Assembly (NCBI GenBank): GCA_003573635.1
Contig: QUTJ01031833.1
Location: forward strand, 1-26,003
Length of the DNA stretch: 26,003 nt
Origin: Goniomonas avonlea
Lineage: Eukaryota; Cryptophyceae; Goniomonadida; Goniomonadaceae
Reading direction: 5' to 3'
Part shown: one piece after another, positions 8,701 through 20,812 of the stretch
Numbering within the stretch: the first letter of the stretch is position 1
How the letters are laid out: each line of letters begins with the position of its first letter
The notes under the pieces: generated by a model
Told to the model about the DNA's origin: nothing
The model's database searches: none
Seen by the model: only the letters and a program-made list of their open reading frames with translations
Program-made: the position numbers and the translations under genes

Positions 8701-11700
8701 CAACGACATACCGTGAGGTCGATCTTGAAGGGCTGCTCCGTGGCACTGATGGCCAGTTGCTCGCCGCAAGCGCGGACCTCCAGTGACGCAGAGCCGCCGA
8801 GCACGATCGCGTCGCTGGTTTCAAATGTCAGAGGGAGGGAAACAAAAAATGTCGCCATGAGATGGCAGAGTCGGTCATTGAGCATGCGGCTGAGGAGGAA
8901 ACACATGGCTCCAACTCAACAGGGAAATGAGACGGATGGACAGTCACATGAAGCAAGGAGGACGTACGAGTCAGGGAACATGTCCGGCGTATCGGCGCTG
9001 TACCCAATGTAGGTCATGCCGGAGCAGCCGGACAGCGACGAGCCGATATCGTTGGGCAGAGCAACTGCACCAGAAGACGCACCAGGCAGGATCTTACCAG
9101 TGGAAACCTGGCACGAGGTGTCATCCTCTCATGGTCTAGCTGGAGAGTGAGGACCGGGAGTGACAAATCTCTCGCACCTCTCCCCCTCCCGTCTTCACGT
9201 CTCCCTCATGGATCTCTATCTCCCTCGCTCGCTCACTCGCTCCCCCCACGCCGCACTCACACCAACAGACTTCGATCAGGCCCAAATGAATCGAGAGATG
9301 GGAGAGGATAAGAAGGAGCGAGGGGGGCGCAGGCACTGGGTGATGCAGGAGCTTCACGCCGTCACACTCGGCCCCGGGTCACGCACCGTCATGGTCTCGC
9401 CCTGGAAGGCGGTGGCGTTCTCAGTCTTGTCGTTGGAGAGAGCGTTGGAAAGGTCGAGCATCATCTGGCGGCGCTCCTCAGCCTGCTCCTTGGTAACGCT
9501 GCTGGGGTCCCAGAACTTCGCATATGTGCGCCAGCTGTGAGGACGGTAAGAAGGGGGGAGCGAAGATAGGGGCCACGCAGAGACAAGGGGCAACATAATC
9601 GACCAGCAACCGAGCAATGCTCTGAGAGCAAGAGAAGAGCAAGGCAACAATGCTCTGAAACGAGGGGAGCTCATCAACACCACACAAGTGACACGGTGAA
9701 GGAAAACCTACCCGCGGTAACGCTTGCCGTTAGTAACCGGAGCACCAGACTGGCAACTCCAGAGCTCGTCCTGAGCAGAGCGCCAGGGGCGGAAGCACTG
9801 ACCGGGGATGGGCACGTTGCCGCCGGTTGAGTTGCCACGGAAAAACCACGTGCAAGGCTGGGACAAGGGGTCAGGGACAAAATCTTACAGGCACGACATG
9901 ACAAGATCGCACGAGTGGCGCACGACCCACTAGACAGTCCAGCACGCAGATCTAACTATGGTCGCACCTCAGAGCCCGGAGGGTTGGTGGGGCAGTCAGC
10001 AACCTTGCTCAGGTCAGCCTCCTCACACATCTTTCCAGCATTGCCAAAGCCGGCCTCCGCCGTGGCAGTGACATCGAGGCAGTTGCCAGAGGCGAACGGG
10101 GTGTTGACTTCGCCAGCCTTGGACTGGTACGAAGCCCAGGTCTTCACCCACCCACGAGTACCAGCACCGACAGTGGTCTGGTACGTGGCAGTGAAATCGT
10201 CGTTAAGAGTCAGGCGGCGGTAAGGGTTGGCCTCAGACACAGAGTCCAGCGTCCGGAACTCGAGTTTGGAGTGCTCGGGACCGGCGGTGTGAGAGCACGT
10301 CTCGACGTCGGTGATGGTGTCGCCGTCGGTGACAGTGCGATCCACCAGGCAGAACATCACATCGGGGCGGAAATCAGGCTTGAAGGGGTGGTGCGCCCAG
10401 ATGTTCACCTCGTCGATGGGGTCGAAACGACCGGACACACCATGCTCGTCCACGGTGAGCGCAGCGAACCACGGCTTGGCCTCCATGATGAGTGGCTTGC
10501 CGTCAACGAGGCGCACGGTGCGCTTGAAGCCAGCGTTGCCAGCGGCTGAGCTTTCGGGCCAGTCGTCGCCCTCAGTGTCAATCATCTGAGCAACGAGCTG
10601 GTAGCCCCCAGTGCGGCAGGTCACGTACACGCGGTCAAGCTTCTCACGACCGTCCATATACAGCGACCCGTCGTTGAACACCCTGTTGGTCTTGGGCGCC
10701 CGGACCCAGAAGTTGGGCCCAAACTTGACCTGATCCTCAGCAGAAATGTGCGCGCAGTTCTCGGCGGGGTTGCCGAAGGAGCCAACGCGGGCCTGCTGTG
10801 ACAGGCCGGTCATGCTCAACAAGCGGCGGCGGCGGCGTCCAGCGGAGGAATCGGTGCCAGACGTGGAGCCGCTGGCGGAGGTCTTCTCGGCGCAGGTCAG
10901 GAGCGATCCGACGGTGCTGTTGTCAGGCTTGAAGCCCTTGCACATCTGCGCCATCTTGATCTTCGACTGCGCATCTTGGACGGATCCGGTCAGGGATCCC
11001 AGAAGACCACCGGCGGCGGTGGTGGTCTGCTGCTGGTTGGGCGAGGCGGAGCTGAGTACTTCACGCGCGGCAGACACAAGAGCGATGGCATCGTCGCTTG
11101 AGTCGCCGCTGCTCGCAGAGGGAGCAAACTTGGCGTACACACGGAACGACGATGCACCACACTTGAGCTCCGCGGTGTTGTGGACGTTGAAGCCGGCAAC
11201 ACAGGCGCCAGCGGCATTCAGGACAACCCAGGCGTCAGCACCGCGCTCGCAGATGGATCCGAACGAGGAGGATATGCACTGTGACGCGGTGGTGTCCGAG
11301 GACTCTTCGGTGGGGAGCACCGTCGAGGCAGCGCCCATCAGGCGAGCCAGGGTGTAGTAGAGCGACTGCAAGTCCTGGCCAGCGCCAATCTTGTCGATGT
11401 TCTTCCAAGCCTTGGAGGCCCCAGCAGAGAGCGCGGGGTTGAGGACTGAGAGCGTGGAGAGCGTATCGTCGCAGGATTCGCTCCCACCGATGGTGACACA
11501 GAAGCGCACAGCCTCGAGAGGGGCGCCGCTATCCTGAAGCCTGCGAATGGTGTCGAGGCCCATGAAACCAGAGCCGCCGCTGGTTGTGAGGGAGCTGCAC
11601 TGCTTGAAGTTGGCGTCAGCGCAATGCCCCTGCAGCCAGATCTCGGGGAACTTCTTGAACATCTTGGTGGGTCCCACGGGCCAGGGGAAGTCCTTGGCCC

Positions 11701-14700
11701 CGCCGTCCTTGAGCTGAGCCACAAGCTGCCAGTGGTCGACGCAGGTTACCTTGACAGCAGAGGCCGCGCCGGGCCAGGTGACGAAAGAATCGCTGGAACC
11801 AACGACCTCCACATCAGCGCAGGTCACACCGGGGTTGGAGAAGGCGCCGACGGCCTCCTCTCCCTCAGTAGAGAAGGACTTGTCGATCTGCGACAGCTGC
11901 TGCTTGTCGTGCTCCGTGAGAGTGGAAGCACCGCTGGCAGAGAGAAGACGACGGCCACCGCTGGCGCCACGGGCGCTGGAACATGTCGCCTTGGCGTGCT
12001 TGCGCAGCTGGGCAAGCTTCTTGCTCGCCAAGCCCACGCAGTTGGACCACGACAAGGTGGTTCCGAGGGCCTTCTCATCCTTGAGACAGGCCTTTTGGAC
12101 CTGCGCGGCGAGCTTGTCGAGGCCGCAAGTGGACTTGGGGAACTTGATGTAGAGGCGGAAACCCTTGATCTTGCTGTTGACCAGGTTGTCCAGGTTCTGC
12201 AGGTTGCAGGTGGTGATTTCGTCGTCCTTGGTGTTCCACGGACGGTACTGAAGACCAGATCGAGAACCCGCCCAGGCCGCAGGACCGTCTTGGCCGTTGG
12301 TGGGGCAACCAGTGGAGACTGCCTCGCACAAGGACTCCTCAGACGCCAGGGGATTGTTCTTGGAACGGAAGTTGAGGCAGTTCCGCGAGTCGATTGCGAA
12401 GTTGGTGGTCTCACCCTGAGAATCCCACACGCCAGCACCCAGACCGAGAAGGCGGTAGAGCGTCCAGACGCGAGAGTTGAAGCTGCTCACGAGGTAGCGG
12501 TGGCTCTGGCCATTGTAGGAGTCCTTGCCCCAGGGAGCATCCTTGGGCTCAAAAGTGGCCGGGAAAGGAAGCAGAGTGTTGGACTCAGTGTCAATGCAGT
12601 GGTTGTCCGACTCACCCCCGTCCTCAGACGACAGCATGCACATCTTGATGTCGAAATTGTCGTCGTAGTGGTTCATCCAGTTCAAGAGGAACTTGAGCGG
12701 CTCCACCGCAGTGCGTGTGCCCTTCTTCAGCTCCGTCACCTGTGTGCCGGTCTCGAAGAACTTGAATCCGTTCAAGGGCTGGGCTGTGTCCGTGACGCCC
12801 CAACCTGACATGATACCAAGCTTGGAGGCCTGAGAGCCCTGCGGGATATCGTCTCCGACCGTGTCGTACACGTTAGCGTACATCTGCCAGCCGTTGTCAC
12901 AGTACACTTTCTGCACAACCGCCTCATCATCATTGCCACCCGTCAGGATGTCAAAATAGCCGGTTCCTTTGATGTCAGCACAACCGCTGGCAGGTGATTC
13001 AATCCCGTCGCCGGCGGCGCGCACACGCGAGCTGCGAGCCACGGACGAGGCAGTCATCGCGTTCACGGTCACGGCCACGTCCACCGATGTCTTACCACCG
13101 ATATCGTCCTCTACGATAGCCGACAGCTTGATTTGGCTCGAGGTTGCGCACCTCTGCAAGCGAACACGCTTCTTGCTCGTAGCGTCGGAGTTGGAGATGG
13201 GACGAGAGGCAGCTCCATCGCACGAGGCGAACCAGGAGTACGAGGCAATGCCGTCCTTGTCCTCCCAGCCGGTGCACTCGAGGGTGAAGATGGTGATGAG
13301 CTCAGTCCCGACACTTGGCGAGACAGAGCACCGACCGTTGGAGGGGAGATCGTTCACAACGACCTTGACATCGCGGCTGCCAGTTGCGCCCTCGAGCGAA
13401 CCGGTCGCACGGAAGACGTACGTGGCACCAGAGCTGAGAAGCCCCGCGGGGATGTTGAAGAAGACGCCAGCGGGGATGGTGTAGGCGCGGCGCAGTGCGC
13501 CCGACACCACGCTCCACTGCCAATTCTGCACAGTGCGCGATGCCTTGTTGCTCGCGGCAGGGGCAGCCACCTTGGCGTACACGCGGAGGCCCAACACGCC
13601 GGTGGAAGGCTTGCCGTTCTTGCAGAACTCCAGCTCGCGTGTGGTGGAGAAGTAGGCGTTGCAGCTGTTGCTATCACCCCAGGCGCATCCAGCAGAGGCG
13701 GCGACACCGCAGACCTTGGTGCCCGCTGGCTGCTCGCAGACATTGGAGTTGCCACTGCCAAAGCAGAAGCCGCTGCCGTACTTGGAGAAACCGGGGCGAC
13801 CCCCGGTGTTCATGCCGAGAACGCGGAAGTACATCGCCCAGAACTTGTGGGGAAGCTTGGCACCGTTGGTCAGGGTGCCGGCGGCCGAGGAGGCGGAAGG
13901 AAGGAACATACGGAGCTGGCCGTACGAGTACGATGGAGCGCCGTTTGAGTAAGCCTCCGCCGGAATGTTGTTGGTGGCAAGGGAGCCGGATTCAGTGTCA
14001 ACGCAGTCCGTGTCCACGTCAGTCCCAGCGTTGCGGCACACCTTGAGGTGCACAGCCGAGCCAGCGGGAGCTGAGGCAAGAAGCTGGCGAAGACGTTCAA
14101 CGCCGACAGCAGCGGACACGCTCTTGCTAGCAACGATCTCGGTAACGTCGCGGCCGGTAGCAAACTTGCCATCGCCGATCTTGCCGAAACCGGCGGCAAA
14201 GGTAGCGGGGTGGTTGGGGATATCGTCGGAGCCAGGCGCGTCGGCAAGATTGGCAAGGAGCTGCCAGGGAGCGGAGCCCTTGGTGTCCTTCACGCAGGTG
14301 ACACGATACACGTCCGATTGGTCTACACCCGTCACGAACGCGGCGCCGTCCACGTTTCCGTAGTCAGCGCAGGAGGCGGCGGGGTTGGCGGACGACTCAC
14401 CGCGCTTGCCCTCGGCCAGCAGGCGACGCCCGGCAGGGGTTGCGGCGGACACCGCCAGGGAGCCGGAAGCGACGCACTGGGCGGGTCTCGAGGGATCGGT
14501 GATTGCGTCGCACTTCGCGCCGACGGTGAGACTCGAGGAGCTGGGCGCGACGACCTTGATGCGAGACACTGCTGTGCAAGAGCGCGAGTTGGGCTCCTTG
14601 GCCAGGACCGCAGTGAAGACGTAGGTTCCATAGGTCGTGCCCATGGGCTGAGCAGCGAAGTTGACGTAGCCAGAATCGATGGCGTTGTAGAGCGTGCTAG

Positions 14701-17700
14701 CAACGGTGGTGCCGCAGGGCTTGTTGTCCACAGCAGAAGTGGCGTACTCGGGCTCGAAGGTGCAGGAGATCCGGTAGGCAAACGGGAACGCGTCGAGGCC
14801 ATCGGGGTCAGAACCACGACCAAAGTCGAGGGCAACGGTGGTCCCGCTGCTAACGGTTTTGTCGCCGGGCGCAACGCAAGTGATGGGCGCAGCCACGCGG
14901 GTGACGGTGGCAGCAGCCACACCGGTCCCGACACCCAGGGTGCCACTGAGGCGGAACACGTACGAGGTTCCGACAGTGAGGGCGGAGCCGAAAAAGACGA
15001 GCTCTCGCGAGTTGACAGTGCGCTGATCAGCAACTGTGGACTTGGTGAGGTCCAGCTGGGCGCCCTCAGAGCCATCAGGGCGGAGAACCGCGGCGGTCCA
15101 GGCGTACGCGATGTCGGTGGCTGTGCGGTCGCCGCAAGGCACGTTCGCCTCGCCCACAAGAGCGTGTGACCCGCCACCGCTCACAGCGATGGCAGTCGAG
15201 CCCGAAATCTTCATGATGGGAACCAAGATCGGGGACACTTTGACCTTGTGCGTGATTGTCGACCGCTGGTTGAGCCAAGACGTGACCGTGAGCTCAAAGG
15301 ACATGGCCATTCCTGCCTTGAGGAGGGCTGGCGCAATGTGGAAGAGCGGGAGGGTCGAGGACTCGGCAACCGCGACGACGACCGCAGTCTCGTCCACGCC
15401 CTGCGACTCGAACAGCGCACGCCACGAATACGAAAGCGCGCGACCAGCACCGCCAGTGCTGCCGGTCCCGTCAACGTTGAGGGTGTCGCACTTGTTGATC
15501 TCCTGCGTCGCCACAATGACAGCCTGTGGTTTGACAGGGTCCAGGGGTGCCTCGACAAAGAAGGCCGCCGTGCTGGAGGCCGAGTTGCCTTGGGCGTTGG
15601 TGAGCCCCGCGGACTCTAAGATGGTGCAGCGAGCGTCGACTGGAAGGGTGGCTGTGAAACCGAGCCGGATAGAGAGCACAGAGGATGAGCTCCACACGCA
15701 TTGCTTGCTACCACCCACGAGCGTCGCCATAGCCGTGGCGCCGCAAGACAGGAGACCGGCGCAATCGAAGCCGGCGTCAGAGCCGAGGACGGTGTTGGTG
15801 GCAGTGTCGAAGGTGACTGCCACTGAGGTACCAGTGGACGACAGACGAGCCGAGATCACAGCAGGGCCAGCGGCAGCGACCACAGGGACGGAGAAGGGCG
15901 ACCCTGAGACTTGCTGGACACCGTTCGCGGTCTTGACGGTCACAGACACGGACACGCTCGAGCCCGCAGCCTGACAGACGTAGCGCGCGCAGGCCTTGCC
16001 AGCGGCCGTGTAGGTCGGACCGACTGAGCAGGTGGGAACTGCGACCGACAAGAGGGACGAATCGACGACGGAAACAATGTTGCCCTGAGCATCCTTAAAC
16101 TCGACACACACTTCGGTGGGAGTGTCGGCTGCAGCGCGAGTGATACCGGCGCCCGAAGCAGTGGAGGAACCGCTTGGGAGGCCAGCCGTCACCGTGACCG
16201 TCGCGGTGGAGGACGACTCGAGCCCGTCCACACTGACGCGAACGGTGTACTCCCCAGTGACCAACGGGTTGAAGGTGCACGTGAAGCCTTGAGCAAAGCT
16301 TGCGGTGGACGTGTAGGTTGCAGCAAGGCTCTCCAGGCGGCAGGACACGATCTGAGCGCGACCATTGGTGACGACGTTGTTAGCTGCATCCCGAGCATCA
16401 ACAGGGACGGTGAGCGTGCTGCCGGCAGGGACCGTCGCAGCAACCTCGCCAAGCACCGTGCGAGAAGCAACGGCGCGACCACCCGCAACATCGATCTTGA
16501 AGGTCTGGCTGTTGACGGTGAGGGTGTGCTCGCCCACTGTGCCTGGCACGAGGACAACCAAGATGTAGGAGCCGGTATCGCGGAAGGTGACAGGAGTTGA
16601 GCTGCCGGCGAGCGACGCAGACAAGGTGTAGCCCTTGGATATGCCATGGAACACGTTGCCGAGGGAATCCACGGAGGAAAGCTGGCAGATGCACTCGTCG
16701 GTGGAGCAGTCGTTGCAGCTCACCTGGACCGAGGACGTGGCGCCCGGCGTGAGGGTGACCGTGAGGGCGCTCCCAGAGCCAATGGCAGTCCCGCCGAGCT
16801 TGATCGAGACCGAGTGGTCTCCCGCGACGTTGGAGGTGAAGGACACCGTGTAAGTACCGCCCTCGGCCCCAGCAGCCACAGACGCGGCGACGTTAGCACC
16901 CTTAGGGTTAGTCACCGTCGCAGCAATGTTGTTAAGGTCCTGGGAGCCATCCTTCTGCTGACCAGCGGCGTTACGCGCAACAACAGTGATGGCCATGGTC
17001 TGACCTGCGCTACCGCGCAAGCTTCCGATGACACCTGACTTGGCGGCATCCGAGGCACCCATGCTGCTCGAAAAGGTTGGCGTGAACGTGGTCAGGGTCG
17101 TGCCCGAGCGCGTCACAGAGAAAGTCACCGAGTAGGAGTCGCGGGATGGGTCGGTGAGGGCCGTCCAGCAAGTTGTCATCCTGCCGCCGCTGACCGTAGA
17201 TTGGAGGGCAGAGGACCACACGACGGCAGTCCCGCCCACTGTGAGCGGTGAGCCTGTCACAACCACGGCGTCGGTGGAATCGATGGGAATAGTGTTGCCG
17301 AAATTGTCGGTGAGCGCAATGATGGCGCAAGCTTTCGTTCCGAACTTGCTTCCAGACGCCAGGGCGCCGTAGACGACCGTCTTGGAAACCGAGGACACGC
17401 TGGCATCGAACGTAACTGGGCTGTGCTTAATGGGGTTGCCGGACGCAAGACAATCAACACGGTAGGACCCCGCACTCGTCGTTGCGACTTGGGCAGCACC
17501 ATTCGTGAGCGTGACCTCAGCGGGCACTGAGTCGGGAGCTGTAACCTTGCAAGACACCGCTCCGTCAACATTGTTGCCGTACATGTCACGAGACACGACT
17601 GCGAGCTGCACGGTGGAACCAGCCACCACGTTGCCCGAGGGGGTTGCTGTCACGGACGAGTGCGAGGGTGACACCTCACCAGCCGAGACGGTAAAGGTGG

Positions 17701-20700
17701 CTTGCTTCGAGAGCGAGGGGCCGACAGTGAAAGTGCAGGTCCACCCACCGACAGTTGTGAGGGACAAGAAGAACGACACGGTCGCGGACGAGGACGCAAG
17801 AGGCGAGAACGTCTGCGGGCCAGCACTTGGGTGGGTGCACGTGGCAGCAGCCGACCAGCTGGTGGGCAGGGCAGCGACGTTGCCGAGCGAGTCAGTGAGA
17901 ACAACTTCGGCAATTTTCGGGACGCCGGCACGAACGGGTGCAGACTCGGGCACAGCGATGCGGTTGGGCAGTCCTGCGGTGACCACAACGTTGACTGACG
18001 CACGGTCAACGCAGTTGCCATTGAGGCAGTGCTTAATGTCGAACTGGACGGGACCAAGAGCAGCGAGGCCGGTGACCTCGAACGAGAACGTCTTCGAGGA
18101 CGCGAGGTATGTCACAGGACGGAAGTCCTGTCCCGCCACGGCGAGACGGGCACTGAAAGTACCGGCCTGCACAGCCCCGGTGTTTCCAGCGGCATCGACC
18201 CCAGTGAGAATCAGAGTGGCGCCCCAACCATCAGACACACCAAGGGCGGTCGAAACGGCTGCGAGCGAGACCGCAGGGCCAGCTGAGACAGTGGCCGAGA
18301 ACGGACTGCCCTGGATGTGCTCTCCACCGCGAGTCACAACAATCTGGTGAGCACCAGTGGTGCCGACGGCAAGCGCTGCAGTGTAAACACCGTTGCGCTC
18401 CACAACGGTTGCGACGCTGCGAACACCGCCATCGGTGGGGACCGCGTAGGCAGAGAAGATCAGGCCAGTGGCAGACACCAAGTTGGAGAACTCGTCACGG
18501 GGTGTGATGGTGAACTCAGAAATGGACCCGGCAACAACAGATGACGGGGGATTGGCTGTGCATTTGCTGGTCTGGGGGACTGTAGCGCCCACCACCATGT
18601 TGAATGGAGAACCCTTGACGTTGACGAATGACCCAGCAGAGCCAGTGCCGATGCTGATCGTGTGGGAACCGGACTTGCGGCACGACCAAAACACGACCCA
18701 CTCACACCCGGAGACCACGGAAGCGGCGTTGACACTGCACACAGTGGGATCAGAGACCACGGCAGAGAGCGGAGTGTCAAGCTGGCAGCGGGCGTTCCCG
18801 AACGCATCAGACTCGCGGCAGCGGAGGGATCCTTCGGTTCCGGCGGTGACGTACGTCTCACCGTTGCAAGTGAAGTGCGGCACAGAGGCCGCACCAGCAG
18901 TCACGTCGATGAAGCTCACACGGCCACCGTAGAGAGCACCATTGATGAGAACCGTAACGCTGTACTTGCCAACGCTCGTCGGGGTACCCTTGAACACAAG
19001 GCGGTTGTTGCTGGCTTCGGTGTACTTGAGCGCGACCGTGGCACCCGTCGTCGTCTCAGTGGCGGTGGCCACCACGTCGTCCTGGCGCAAAGTCACCTGA
19101 GTGTTGCCGTGCCTGTCCTTGCGGTCCAAAAACATGGTGAACGGAGTGCCCGCAACCACACTAGTGCCCAGCATCGACACAGTTGACTTTGAGGCGTCAG
19201 TAGCGGAGGGAACCACCACGAGGTTCTCGAAGGGAGATCCTGAAATCGGGGACGCCGAGCCGTCCGGGGCCGTCCCAGTGATCGCCAGAGTGTAGGGACC
19301 GCTGACAGTCAGGGAGGCCGTGACTTTGTACTCGCCATTGTTGGTGTCAGTGACACTGCACGGGAAACTAGCCTGGGTAGCGCGGGACTTGAGAGCGCAC
19401 TGGATGGCCGTGGTCCCAACTGAGTTGGGAAGGGCCAGCTGCGAAGCGCTGATGGCCTGCACACGGACCTCTGCGGTCTCACCCGCGTAGATCTGAAGGC
19501 GGGCACTGCCAGGAACAACCTCAGAACTTCCGGGGAAGAAGGCGCCCAGATCAGCTGTTGACGCGCGGAAAGTCACGGGGTACGGGTCGTGAATGGCGGT
19601 ACCACCAACGCTCACGGTGATCGAAGCAAGATTCGAGGCCGGCGTGAAAGCCACTGAGTACACACCCGGGGCTGAAGGAGTGACGGCGGCACCACTGGAT
19701 TCCGATGAGGGCCTCAAGGCCACTGTGATGACGTCGTTACTGTTGTCAACCAGGTTGCCAAAGTCGTCGTAGACGTAGACCTTGAAGGTTTGGAGAACAC
19801 CACTCTTACCGCCCTTGAGAGCGTAACCGACTGCCTGGCTCTTGGTGGGCACGGACGGCCCAGACTTGACGCGTACCGACAGGGGACTGCCCTGAATTTC
19901 TTGACCGTCAACCTGCACCGAAAGCTTCCAAAGACCACTCTTGGTGCTACGGAACGAAAGGTTCGCTCCAGATACGGTGACGGGGACAGTCGAGTCTGCG
20001 ACGCCCGGAGTTCCCGATGCCATCGACAGAGTTGCCGTGACAGTTGCGAGACCGAGATCACGAACGTTGTTCAGGCTGTCACTACCCCTGACAACAACAG
20101 TTGCTGTGGTGCCAGCGGTGGCAATCTTCTCCTGCGTGTCGAACGTGCACCGGGACGCCGCAAGGGGTCCAGCCACGACAGTGGCCTTCTGGGTTGGGGC
20201 GACGGGCGCGAACGAGCTCCCTACCATTACGGACACCTTGGCCTCGTAGAGACCAATTCTGGAAGGGGTGTATTGGATGTTGAACTTCCCTCCTGAAAGC
20301 GAAACGACCGAACTGGGAACGGTGGCTCCGCCAACCGTAACGTCGACCTTGATGCTGGCGCCAGAGACAGCGTTGCCAGTCGCATCCACGACTAGGAACT
20401 GCATCGCAACCGGGGTCCCAGCGGCCACAGTGCCAGGAGCGGTTCCGATGAAGGAAGACGTAGTTGCAGAAGGAGGCCCAGCAACAACTGTCGTTGTGGC
20501 CGAGGCGACCGACGAGCCACCCTTTTTGAAAGAGAGGCTGACGGGACCGGCCGTCGGGAGGGACACGCTGCATTCCCAGCGATAGGGCCCTTGGGCACAA
20601 GTTGCCTGTGCAACTTCGGTCTGCCCCTGCGTCGCCACCACAGAAAGGGCGCTGCTGGGGGCGTTCACAGAATCGCGGACGGTCACAGTCATAACCGATC

Positions 20701-20812
20701 CGGCCGGGACACTGCTGGGAACGCCGGAGACGATCATCTCGCCTGCCGCCGATGAAACAGCGTTCAGAAGGATTACCAAAAGGAAGATGTTGATGTTTGT
20801 TGCAGTGATCAT
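5788..20812 (-). CDS. Giant polycystin-1-like receptor: filamin repeats, REJ-like region, GPS and five helices; no PLAT or channel
   Basis: Probably a cell-surface adhesion or sensor receptor cleaved at its GPS. Exons on the minus strand are 20812-9968, 9857-9712, 9534-9387, 9107-8968, 8814-8712, 8580-8422, 8326-8057, 7944-7335, 7168-6994, 6823-6747, 6495-6305, 6164-6039 and 5853-5788. All phases agree and give about 4351 residues. The ATG (20812, A at -3) opens a signal peptide (NIFLLVILLNAVSSAAG). Then come 16 filamin-type repeats (to about 1650), REJ-like segments (about 1760-2000 and 2486-2600), four repeated modules (about 2142-3672), a GPS (3806-3842) with HLT at the cleavage point, TM1 (3875-3895) and TM2-TM5 to about 4320. 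The motif PGQLVIAGVLSALMGFP and the TM4 segment match the polycystin-1 pre-channel helices. Only about 60 residues lie between TM1 and TM2, so PLAT is absent. The last exon is the least certain. Confidence 0.82.
6165..6304 (-). repeat. Receptor intron 11 with duplicated poly-C/acceptor segment
   Basis: The segment GCGAACGCAGTCAA plus a G run is found at 6167-6193 (13 G) and again at 6210-6230 (7 G), followed by similar TCAAACCA sequence, with a 43-bp period. On the gene strand this is the C-run and the bases leading up to the 3' splice site. The upstream copy has GTG where the true acceptor has AG, so it is not a second acceptor. Confidence 0.75.
6496..6746 (-). repeat. Polypurine/polypyrimidine receptor intron 10
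   Basis: This 251-bp intron is mostly GGAGG/GGGAG-type purine sequence on the plus strand, thus CT-rich in the transcript. Similar tracts occupy parts of introns 5 (8581-8711, GGGAGA repeats) and 8 (7169-7334). They are simple sequence; no gene is visible in them. Confidence 0.7.
6868..6922 (-). repeat. Pentamer repeat in receptor intron 9
   Basis: A GGTGT-type repeat (plus strand) fills part of the 170-bp intron 6824-6993. On the transcribed gene strand it reads as an ACACC/CACCA tract lacking G. It is a simple tandem repeat with no coding potential. Confidence 0.8.
9510..14386 (-). repeat. Four diverged copies of a 240-330-residue cysteine module
   Basis: Copies lie at about 14386-13575, 13000-12130, 11840-11125 and 10775-9510; the last spans three exons. 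Each opens with NP or SP and a C-A-(D/H) motif. Next comes V.C or V.CxxxxWQL(V/L)A and a D...DD(I/W)P or DFP motif (near 14220, 12850, 11690 and 10557). Each then has a C...CxDT-like pair and ends in RVYAKV, RLYIKF, RVYAKF or RTYAKF. The opening resembles the start of fibrinogen-related or intelectin domains (YCD..GGWTLVA), but this is a tentative likeness. An arginine-rich linker precedes each copy (RRLLAE, RSSRVR, RRLLSA, RRRRRLLS). Confidence 0.7.
13010..15540 (-). other. REJ-like region interrupted by the first repeated module
   Basis: The segment starting PQAVIVATQEINKCDTL and LSYSWRALFES, and the later piece NDLPSNGRCSVSP...ECTGWEDKDG, match the pattern of the receptor-for-egg-jelly (REJ) domain of polycystin-1 and PKDREJ. 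In those proteins a G.C.V.P..G segment and a CxGW.D segment follow repeated Y.F..... strands. Here about 800 bp encoding the first cysteine module (13575-14386) separates the two halves, so the domain looks split by an insertion. Confidence 0.6.
15860..20740 (-). other. Array of 16 extracellular filamin-type Ig repeats
   Basis: Residues about 25-1650 split into 16 units of roughly 90-115 residues. Typical features recur: a start such as SVVAG or TVPAG, the D..GN motif (DDFGNLV, DAAGNTG, DSLGNV, DMYGNNV, DAQGNIV), a G.Y or G.H strand near the end, and linkers such as GSPFS..VSAGP. Classical filamins are cytoplasmic actin crosslinkers, whereas this array follows a signal peptide and precedes a GPS, so it is extracellular. 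Several units carry paired cysteines (units 1, 7, 14 and 16), consistent with disulfides. Unit 14 is short and has a CNDC...CIC cluster. Confidence 0.8.

Noticed and set aside
11624-12808. Plus-strand open frame of 394 codons, with other long plus-strand frames at 13133-13948, 14210-15169 and 17505-18350
   Set aside because: They lie opposite the 10.8-kb receptor exon. GC-rich third positions of the minus-strand gene suppress stops on the other strand, and the translations show no domain or signal.
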